From an uncultured Opitutaceae bacterium (GTDB taxonomy: Bacteria > Verrucomicrobiota > Verrucomicrobiae > Opitutales > Opitutaceae): a stretch of 13,793 nucleotides of DNA. Positions 9,601 through 13,793 of the stretch are shown piece by piece. The position numbers were made by a program, and so were the translations under genes. The first letter of the stretch is position 1, and each line of letters starts with the position of its first letter. The stretch is from positions 1 through 13,793 of the forward strand of contig CAMLSH010000051.1 in the NCBI GenBank assembly GCA_946482625.1, in the 5' to 3' direction. The notes under the pieces were generated by a model. The model did no database searches. It had not been told where the DNA came from and saw only the letters and a list, made by a program, of their open reading frames with translations.

Positions 9601-11652
9601 TCTGCCGAGATGCTGGGAATTAGCTCGCAGGCTCTCGATGTGAACGGGCGGTGCGGTTGGGTTGGTGGGAATGTTCGCAGGATCGACAACGATCGCGCCC
9701 AGCGGACTGGGGAACCACACGCGGCCATCGGACGTTTTGCAGCCGACATATTCCACCTCGGCGCTGTCGGTCGTCTTCACCGCGTTCAACCCGTTGTACG
9801 CGATCGACTCCACCCGGTCTGCCCGCCCCTCGGCAAAGTCCTCCAGCGACTGTCGGCTCACTCGAAAAATGCCCTGGCTGGAGTTCATCCAAAAGTGATC
9901 CAGATCGTCGGCGACGATCGCATAGATGGTGTCATCCAGAAGACCATCCCGGCGGCTGATGTTGTCGATCCGATCGCCTTTGATCCGTGCCACGCCAGTC
10001 TTCAGGCCCGCCCAGACCGCCCCACCGCTGTCCTCATAAAGTCCATACGCATCGCCGTCCGATAAGCCGTCGGCAACCGACCATCGCCGCATCACGCCAT
10101 CCTTCACCCGCAGTATGCCGCCGACGGAGGCCACCCAGAGCGCGCCATCGCGGGCGGTCATCAGATTTCGAATCCACGTCAACGAGAAGGTCGAACCGTC
10201 GCCAAGGAGGTACGGCACCATGCCGGCACGGCTGATCCGGAACAACGTGCCGGCCACCGCCACGACCACGCCGTCCCCGTCTTCAGCCATCGCGGTCGGC
10301 CAGTTATCGTTGGCAAATGTCGCCACGACTTTTTCCCCGGCGAGGATGTCGATGCCCCTGTCGCCGTTAATCAAGTACACATCGCCGTCGCGGGCTTCGA
10401 ACGCCCGCTTGATGTACCGATCCGACAAGCCCGCTTCGACGGGATAGTTCGTCGGCGACGTGCCATCGAAATAGGAAACTCCACGGCTCGTCGCGATCCA
10501 CAGCCCGCCGCGCGCAGAGGCGCTTACACCATGACACAATCCGCCGAGCAGACCCTGCGCAGCGGAATAGATCGGGAACTTGACGTCTGTGAGCTGGCTC
10601 AGGCCCTCACGCGTACCGACCCAGAGGCTCCCCTCGCGGTCTTCGAAGAGACTCGTCACGTGATTGTTCACCAGCCCGTCGCTCTGACGGAGAAAGCTGA
10701 ACGCGCCCTCTTTAAAACACGCGATGCCGTCGGCCACGGTGCCGATCCAGAGCACACCGTGACGATCGACCAGCAACGCGTTCACCTCGCTGGCAAACGG
10801 CGGGATTTCCTGTCTCTGGAAATGAGAGTCGTAACACCGCAAACCGGCCGTCGTGCCGACCCAAATCCTCCCCTGACGATCTTCCACGGCGTCCACGATC
10901 GCCGCTCGCCGTAACGTATCGTCGGGAAACGGACGAATCTCGCCCGCCTGCCAATAATGCAGTCCATGCCCCACCGTCACCAACCACACCCGTTCTTGAG
11001 AATCTTCGCTCACCGCCCGGATTGCCTGAAGGCGATCCTCGAAAAGCGACGCGCTCGGATTCCCTTTTAAATAGCGCACCACGCCGCTGTCCGAGCCTAC
11101 CCACAGCGCCCCGTCTCTCGCCTCCGCGAGAGTGATGATGCTCATGTGGGGATCGGCCGACGGAGCGGGGTCTGGCTTGGAAAACCCGCCCCGCCCATCG
11201 TAGAACCCAAACGAGCCGCTCGCCGTGCCGAACCAAAGCCCGCCGAGCTGCGAGGCGGCCAGACTGGAAATCACCTGACTGCGGAAGCGCGGCGTATCCG
11301 GCAGGCCCACGGGAGTAAACTGGAGCCCGTCGAACCGGAACAATCCACGCTGCGTGCCCAGCCAGAGAAAACCGTCGCTGGTCTGCGCGATCGCATTGAT
11401 CCCATTCACGGGCAAACCGTTCTTTCGACTCCACGTCTGGCAGTTGTATTGAGCAATGTGCCTGCCTGGATCGAGGGCGAAGCCGTGTTCAGGTAGGAGA
11501 AAACAAACTACAGCGATTCCCGCCGCCACCACACGTCGCACCCGATGAGCCCCTCGCACCAACCGCAGCCAGCCGGCTGACGCTCCACGGCCAGGGACGA
11601 AGCGCCTGAATTTTTCCGCGAATGAAATTTTCACGGGGGGAATACCCGTCAT
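6670..11652 (-). CDS. Membrane hybrid histidine kinase with double beta-propeller and Y_Y_Y sensor, PAS, REC-REC-Hpt
   Basis: A 1660-residue transmembrane sensor kinase. A basic N-terminus leads to a hydrophobic core at 41-53 and a possible cleavage site after Ala59. About 14 Reg_prop-type repeats follow (residues about 80-690; typical units are GFLWLGTQRGLFRFDG and GSLWVGTREGL), enough for two seven-bladed propellers. A Y_Y_Y domain (about 700-775; FRYQLQGYDPDWVESG, GHYTFRLAAGN) and a membrane helix (about 777-797) come next. The cytoplasmic part is a coiled coil, PAS (about 865-990), HisKA (His1010), HATPase (DTGIGID, GGTGLGLAIS), REC1 (Asp1300), REC2 (Asp1442) and Hpt (HALQG, His1600). The sensor half resembles Bacteroidetes-type hybrid two-component systems that sense glycan fragments, but the AraC output is absent and no carbohydrate genes are nearby, so the ligand is unknown. 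No Shine-Dalgarno is visible. GTG or TTG codons near residues 31-32 would give a shorter, more usual signal peptide. Confidence 0.95.
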   Translation of the reverse strand: MTGIPPVKISFAEKFRRFVPGRGASAGWLRLVRGAHRVRRVVAAGIAVVCFLLPEHGFALDPGRHIAQYNCQTWSRKNGLPVNGINAIAQTSDGFLWLGTQRGLFRFDGLQFTPVGLPDTPRFRSQVISSLAASQLGGLWFGTASGSFGFYDGRGGFSKPDPAPSADPHMSIITLAEARDGALWVGSDSGVVRYLKGNPSASLFEDRLQAIRAVSEDSQERVWLVTVGHGLHYWQAGEIRPFPDDTLRRAAIVDAVEDRQGRIWVGTTAGLRCYDSHFQRQEIPPFASEVNALLVDRHGVLWIGTVADGIACFKEGAFSFLRQSDGLVNNHVTSLFEDREGSLWVGTREGLSQLTDVKFPIYSAAQGLLGGLCHGVSASARGGLWIATSRGVSYFDGTSPTNYPVEAGLSDRYIKRAFEARDGDVYLINGDRGIDILAGEKVVATFANDNWPTAMAEDGDGVVVAVAGTLFRISRAGMVPYLLGDGSTFSLTWIRNLMTARDGALWVASVGGILRVKDGVMRRWSVADGLSDGDAYGLYEDSGGAVWAGLKTGVARIKGDRIDNISRRDGLLDDTIYAIVADDLDHFWMNSSQGIFRVSRQSLEDFAEGRADRVESIAYNGLNAVKTTDSAEVEYVGCKTSDGRVWFPSPLGAIVVDPANIPTNPTAPPVHIESLRANSQHLGRHDRQVVPPGSGELEIHFTATSFIAPQRVQFRYQLQGYDPDWVESGNRRQVFYTNLKPGHYTFRLAAGNADGVWNHAGDTLKIELRPHFYQTTWFYLLCGGLGLTVLTGAYRWRVRHLADRGEVLEKNRMLLENEVRTRTEDLQRENADRKRAEEALRIAHDELERRVDERARDLAREQARFKFIFEAVPVGISWLVPGEDQTHLVNPAHERITGVSAEESVIPGIFGRMSHPDDYARQRVLTQQFLRGEIDHYSIEKRYLHRDGRLVWALLTSRMFVDPVTGKKQSVTTLIDVTELKLAEEKMRDAKAAAEDANRAKGDFLANMSHEIRTPMNGIVGMADLLLQTKLAPRQREFSEIIRASADSLLTIINDILDFSKIEAGKLLIEPVPFNLLHLVEEGSAILAPRADAKGLDLIVRYAPGTPRRFLGDADRIRQVLLNLAGNAVKFTEKGHVIIDVDCDPPVEGRAQVRIQIKDTGIGIDPEMLGRLFKKFEQADAGITRRFGGTGLGLAISRQLVELMGGEVSVTSVPGEGSAFCVTLPLPVEAETSDPFSGGAPLAGARVLVIDERDVSCLILKEQLGSWGLRNEVTNTPEEGLMAMRAARESGDPFTVALIDFHLSGMDGVALGRSIKADPLLKETALVLLVSTVERSQFEQSHAAGFAKCLLKPVRPSALLEAIASACSVRAPVPVGEALPQLSVEPSLTINARVLVVEDQDVNQRVAQLILEALNCHADFAANGREAIRLAGETRYDIIFMDCEMPEMDGLTATMEIRRRYPALSVPIVAMTARAMRGDRERCLAVGMNDFMTKPIHREGLVSMLRQWLPGRYASSISLVGKAAESSPVAAVALPRASDEPAPAIDPRILKNLRTLAQARDPELLVQLFDGFKRDAAKRVAAIREAVEHAQADSLRAAAHALQGACAAIGAKELAKIAAAFVDAGRKHAFADAQALLERLSSELARVEAELVPEPPDSTP
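6779..8670 (-). repeat. Paralogous kinase output module, copy B (direct repeat with 1-1916)
   Basis: This is the matching output half of the propeller kinase. It has the same orientation as copy A and lies about 6.8 kb away, with the receiver and FIST genes and the seven-PAS input between the copies. Similarity is visible at nucleotide level as well, for example around the H-box, REC2 and Hpt coding segments. Confidence 0.9.
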
Positions 11653-11811
11653 TTTGCACGGGAATCGATCAGGTACTAGCAGAAACGCCGCACCGCACGC
11701 CCCGCTCCACTGTGAAACGCACTGCCGAGTGCTGCGAGGACGTCGGAATTAGCCCGTGCGAAAAACCAGCGCGCTCATCCGCGGCGTCCCGCAGTGTTCT
11801 CTGGGATCTTA

Positions 11812-12078
11812 TTACCCGCCCGCCTCAGCGCCCGCCGCGATCCGCGCCCGAAGCGCCTCCGAAGCCTCCACATCAAACATCTGCCACGTCCCCAGCCCGA
11901 TCACCGGCACCGCTTCGCCCGACGACGGAATCGTCCGCGTGAGAATTTTCTCCGCCGCCTTGCCCTCCGCGCCGCCCAAACCCGGCACCGCGCCCGTCGC
12001 CGCCAACGCCACCGAACCCACCCCCAGCAACCGCAACGAATCCCGTCGGCTGATTAAAGGCGTGTTGCGCGTGTTCAT
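11812..12078 (-). pseudogene. Truncated Tat-exported aldo/keto reductase (N-terminal fragment)
   Basis: An 88-residue frame starting MNTRNTPLISRRDSLRLLG. The SRRDSLRLL twin-arginine motif is followed by a hydrophobic stretch (GVGSVALAATGAVPG). The mature part includes RTIPSSGEAVPVIGLGTW, the first strand and loop of the aldo/keto reductase barrel. The frame ends in ...EAGG followed by two consecutive stop codons, just where the family normally continues with a DSSPMYG-like segment carrying the catalytic Asp and Tyr. All catalytic residues (Asp, Tyr, Lys, His) are therefore missing, and full-length relatives run to over 300 residues. I read all three minus-strand frames of the 150 bp downstream and found no continuation. 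A degraded remnant is the best reading. A small exported protein using only the leader is a less likely alternative. Confidence 0.7.
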
Positions 12079-12144
12079 GCGAGAAGGCCAAAACCCAAAC
12101 CCTCCGCTTCATTTCCGCAACCGACCAAAACAAAGTCCCGCCGA

Positions 12145-12465
12145 TCACCTAAAGCGTCCTTTGAATTCTCGGACGCGTTCCAGAGGGAACGGAAACAGCG
12201 GCTCCATCTTTCTGTCGTTCATAAGAGCCCGCAGCCGACGATATTTTTCGAGAAGGGCTCCACGAGCGCCCCAATCATCAACCTCGTCCTTAAGCCCGGG
12301 CTCCAAAAACGTGCAGCCCTCTTCCTCGTCTCCAATCATAGTACTGGCGTACTCCCAGTCGTGGTGGAAAACGACTTCGAACGCTCCGACAAACTCAGCG
12401 ACCGCCTTTTGAAACTCTTCGTCGAGGGGTGCTGCTGCGGCTGACGCGAATAATTTCTTAAACAT
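12145..12465 (-). CDS. Hypothetical protein, 106 residues, acidic middle
   Basis: I do not recognise this family. The protein begins MFKKLFASAAAAPLDEEF, has an acidic central part (IGDEEEGCTFLEPGLKDEVDDWG) with several tryptophan and phenylalanine residues, and ends in a basic helical tail (LLEKYRRLRALMNDRK, then LERVREFKGRFR). There is no membrane segment or convincing signal peptide. The start is the first ATG in frame; no good ribosome site precedes it. It follows the HEPN gene at 12526-13275 on the same strand with a 60 bp gap, so the two may be co-transcribed. A role as regulator or antidote of the HEPN protein is a guess from position only. Confidence 0.65.
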   Translation of the reverse strand: MFKKLFASAAAAPLDEEFQKAVAEFVGAFEVVFHHDWEYASTMIGDEEEGCTFLEPGLKDEVDDWGARGALLEKYRRLRALMNDRKMEPLFPFPLERVREFKGRFR

Positions 12466-12525
12466 ATTCTGGTTTTTAAACGAATTCGTGAGCTCGATCA
12501 GGTTCCATACCCGGGCTGCAATTAT

Positions 12526-13275
12526 TTAGGTCTGACCTTTGGTAGCAGCCACTCGCGTTGCTGCCGTGCTTGCTTTCCGATCTCTAGTTTCAAGAAGAGT
12601 CTCACAAGCCTGCATGGCGATTCCGAGCGCAGGATAATTTTTTAGCGCGACCGCCCACGTCTCTCGTTGAAGACCTACAAACAGGGTTTCGATCTGAAAC
12701 CATTTAAGGCGGTTCAACTCTTTCACTATTACACTGTAACTGTCTTTGTCAGTGTCAGGGTGGGCTGACTGCGCCTTGTAATGCACTATCGAGTTCCGCA
12801 GCTCGGTAATGACTTTAACTTTGCGGACGTACTTCGCTGATAATTTTGCGCTCCCAAGCATCTCAAAAAGCCAAGTCAGCTTAGCGTCGAAGTTATGTTT
12901 TTTTACCAGCTGGGTTCCGATATCATCCGAAAAACCTTTCGCTTCCGCCAGCACCCGCAAAACGAAATTCAACCACTGCTCTATAGCTGTTGCTAGCAAA
13001 ACGATCCCAATGGTTCGTTCACCTTTTTTCCACTGCTCGATAGCTTGTTTTGAAAAGGTATTCTCTAGCGCAACCCCCATCTGCATGCGCTTGATCGCAT
13101 ATTTTAGGTTTCTACGGAGGCAGGCAGCCACAGCCTTCGGATCTCTGGAATTTTCTTCTGTCAATAGCCCGCGCTTTGCTAAGGGCAAAAGAATCGAAGG
13201 GAGCGCGCTCGTGACTATTTCGTGCTCCAATTTGGCAACATAAGCCTTACTAGGTTTTTTTGGAAATCTACGCAT
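12526..13275 (-). CDS. HEPN-domain protein (putative RNase or abortive-infection type)
   Basis: A 249-residue mostly helical protein. The core at about residues 86-172 has the HEPN layout: a helix GIVLLATAIEQWLNFVLRVL, a middle segment (KHNFDAKLTWLFEML), then a helix with LRNSIVHYKA. The latter carries the R-x4-H motif (Arg160, Asn161, His165), which in active HEPN RNases forms the catalytic pair. Many HEPN proteins act in toxin-antitoxin, abortive infection or CRISPR-linked defence, but others are inactive or housekeeping, so activity is inferred. The N-terminus is basic (MRRFPKKPSKAY). A start at 13281 is possible, but AGGGG at 13282-13286 is correctly spaced only from the ATG at 13275. The gene looks markedly AT-richer than its neighbours and lies about 90 bp downstream of a tRNA, which suggests horizontal acquisition. 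No integrase is present. The partner, if any, would be the 106-residue protein downstream. Confidence 0.75.
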   Translation of the reverse strand: MRRFPKKPSKAYVAKLEHEIVTSALPSILLPLAKRGLLTEENSRDPKAVAACLRRNLKYAIKRMQMGVALENTFSKQAIEQWKKGERTIGIVLLATAIEQWLNFVLRVLAEAKGFSDDIGTQLVKKHNFDAKLTWLFEMLGSAKLSAKYVRKVKVITELRNSIVHYKAQSAHPDTDKDSYSVIVKELNRLKWFQIETLFVGLQRETWAVALKNYPALGIAMQACETLLETRDRKASTAATRVAATKGQT

Positions 13276-13281
13276 AAGCAT

Positions 13282-13286
13282 CCCCT
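13282..13286 (-). promoter_or_regulatory. Ribosome binding site deciding the HEPN gene start
   Basis: The minus strand reads AGGGG, directly abutting an ATG at 13281 but six bases before a second in-frame ATG at 13275. The spacing favours the second ATG. Confidence 0.55.
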
Positions 13287-13361
13287 AAATGCCAAAATAG
13301 CCTGCCCGTGATTTCAGCATCGAGGTCATCTGAATTCATGGCCCGCCGTGTTTTTTCTGAA

Positions 13362-13438
13362 TGGTGGACCCAACAGGACTCGAACCTGTGACCCCGTGCG
13401 TGTGAAGCACGTGCTCTAACCAACTGAGCTATGAGTCC
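13362..13438 (-). tRNA. tRNA-Val (CAC anticodon)
   Basis: The cloverleaf was folded by eye. The acceptor stem GGACUCA pairs with UGGGUCC (one G-U pair), followed by discriminator A and an encoded CCA (13362-13364). The D arm is GCUC-AGUUGGUUA-GAGC. The anticodon stem is CGUGC/GCACG with loop UUCACAC, giving anticodon CAC, which reads the valine codon GUG. The T arm is ACAGG-UUCGAGU-CCUGU. All stems are complete. The mature body without CCA is 13365-13438. No clear promoter was seen upstream (13439-13560). Confidence 0.95.
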
Positions 13439-13620
13439 CCAAACTGAGCCGGGGAACGTGGCGGGCGCTCCCGGCCGAATCAACTCTGTTTTCCAAGTTC
13501 GTCACTCGCGCACAACAATTCACATCCAAGGAGCCGGTGATCCCAGCTCAGCCCTCAAGCTCGCCCCTGAAAACCATCCCGCAAACGCGGAAAGTCGCCG
13601 TGCCGTTCGTCCCTCACGGC

Positions 13621-13661
13621 GGCCATTGGCCGTCTCCGCCCGGTCGCGAAGGCCATTGGCC
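13621..13661. repeat. Two copies of palindrome GGCCATTGGCC, 30 bp apart
   Basis: Identical 11-mers lie at 13621-13631 and 13651-13661. Each is an inverted repeat around a central T and could form a small hairpin (GGCC-ATT-GGCC). The inner CCATTGG recurs at 13686-13692 inside the neighbouring terminator. The role is unknown: they may be extra hairpins flanking the terminator or protein-binding sites. Confidence 0.7.
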
Positions 13662-13676
13662 GAAGCTTCACCTCGA

Positions 13677-13699
13677 AAAAACGCCCCATTGGCGTTTTT
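13677..13699 (-). terminator. Intrinsic (Rho-independent) terminator, symmetric
   Basis: A perfect 9 bp inverted repeat, AAAAACGCC and GGCGTTTTT, encloses a 5-base loop (CCATT). The A-run on the left gives a U-tract on the minus strand, so it fits as terminator for the gene ending at 13739, about 40 bp upstream. Its symmetry means it could also act on plus-strand transcripts. Confidence 0.75.
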
Positions 13700-13738
13700 C
13701 TATGAGTGGTTAACTCCCTCCGAATTCAGCCCCACCCG

Positions 13739-13793
13739 TCACTTCTTCACCCGCACCGCCCGCTTCCGCTGCGGATAAACCGTCCGGCAGATC
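13739..13793 (-). CDS. C-terminal 17 codons of an unidentified gene
   Basis: The minus strand at the window edge reads ICRTVYPQRKRAVRVKK followed by TGA at 13741-13739. The tail is strongly basic. A terminator follows about 40 bp downstream, which supports a real gene end. Too little is visible to name the product, and the frame call rests only on the stop and the terminator. Confidence 0.4.
   Translation of the reverse strand, partial: ICRTVYPQRKRAVRVKK

Larger units (their letters stand above)
13439..13738. other. Non-coding stretch between tRNA-Val and the right-edge gene
   Basis: About 300 bp with no credible gene. It contains two copies of an 11-base palindrome and a hairpin terminator, listed separately. 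A plus-strand open frame runs through it but has low-complexity, Arg/Pro-rich content and overlaps the tRNA. No clear -10/-35 pair for the tRNA could be picked. Confidence 0.6.

Noticed and set aside
8623..10065. Plus-strand open frame of 480 codons
   Set aside because: It is antisense to the propeller kinase, whose domain motifs run unbroken through this region. It is a shadow of GC-rich codon use.
11719..11732. Small hairpin GCACT-GCCG-AGTGC upstream of the propeller kinase
   Set aside because: It has only a 5 bp stem and no T-run, so it is not convincing as a terminator or operator. No clear promoter was found in 11653-11811 either.
11756..12412. Plus-strand open frame of 218 codons
   Set aside because: It is Pro/Ser/Arg-rich and runs antisense across both the reductase remnant and the 106-residue gene, with no domain signal.
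12080..13361. A second copy of the tRNA-Val 3' end as an attachment-site repeat
   Set aside because: I looked for repeats of the tRNA 3' segment to the left of the tRNA and found none, so an island boundary cannot be claimed from this window.
13268..13483. Minus-strand frame of 71 codons across the tRNA, and a 23-codon frame (ATG 13339) inside it
   Set aside because: The first half is a translation of the tRNA itself, a common artefact (AQLVRARASHARGHRFESC). The 23-codon part has no ribosome site and simply overlaps the HEPN start.

Overview
The window is GC-rich and almost every gene lies on the minus strand. Its gene content (double-propeller and multi-PAS hybrid histidine kinases ending in Hpt domains, a FIST protein, a Tat-exported aldo/keto reductase remnant) suggests an environmental Verrucomicrobiota of the Opitutus type. 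That assignment is an inference from protein style; no rRNA or marker gene is present to confirm it.

Region 1 (about 1-11652) is a four-gene minus-strand signalling cluster, transcribed right to left. It starts with a 1660-residue membrane hybrid kinase with a predicted periplasmic 14-blade double propeller and Y_Y_Y domain (11652-6670). Next is a 197-residue receiver protein with a C-terminal four-cysteine module (6659-6066), then a FIST-domain ligand sensor (6010-4844). Last is a soluble hybrid kinase with seven PAS domains (4841 to beyond base 1, C-terminus cut off by the window). Gaps are 10, 55 and 2 bp, so this is probably one operon. The two kinases have unrelated input halves but nearly identical output halves (HisKA, HATPase, REC, REC, Hpt). 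One reading is that periplasmic and cytoplasmic cues converge through the two Hpt domains on the small receiver protein. No gene in the cluster encodes a DNA-binding output domain.

Region 2 (about 11653-13361) is accessory in character. It holds a truncated Tat-signal aldo/keto reductase (pseudogene), a 106-residue protein of unknown function, and a visibly AT-richer gene for a HEPN-type protein with an R-x4-H motif. This block lies immediately downstream of a tRNA gene.

Region 3 (13362-13793) holds tRNA-Val(CAC), about 300 bp of non-coding DNA with two copies of a short palindrome and a strong hairpin terminator, and the last 17 codons of an unidentified minus-strand gene at the right edge.
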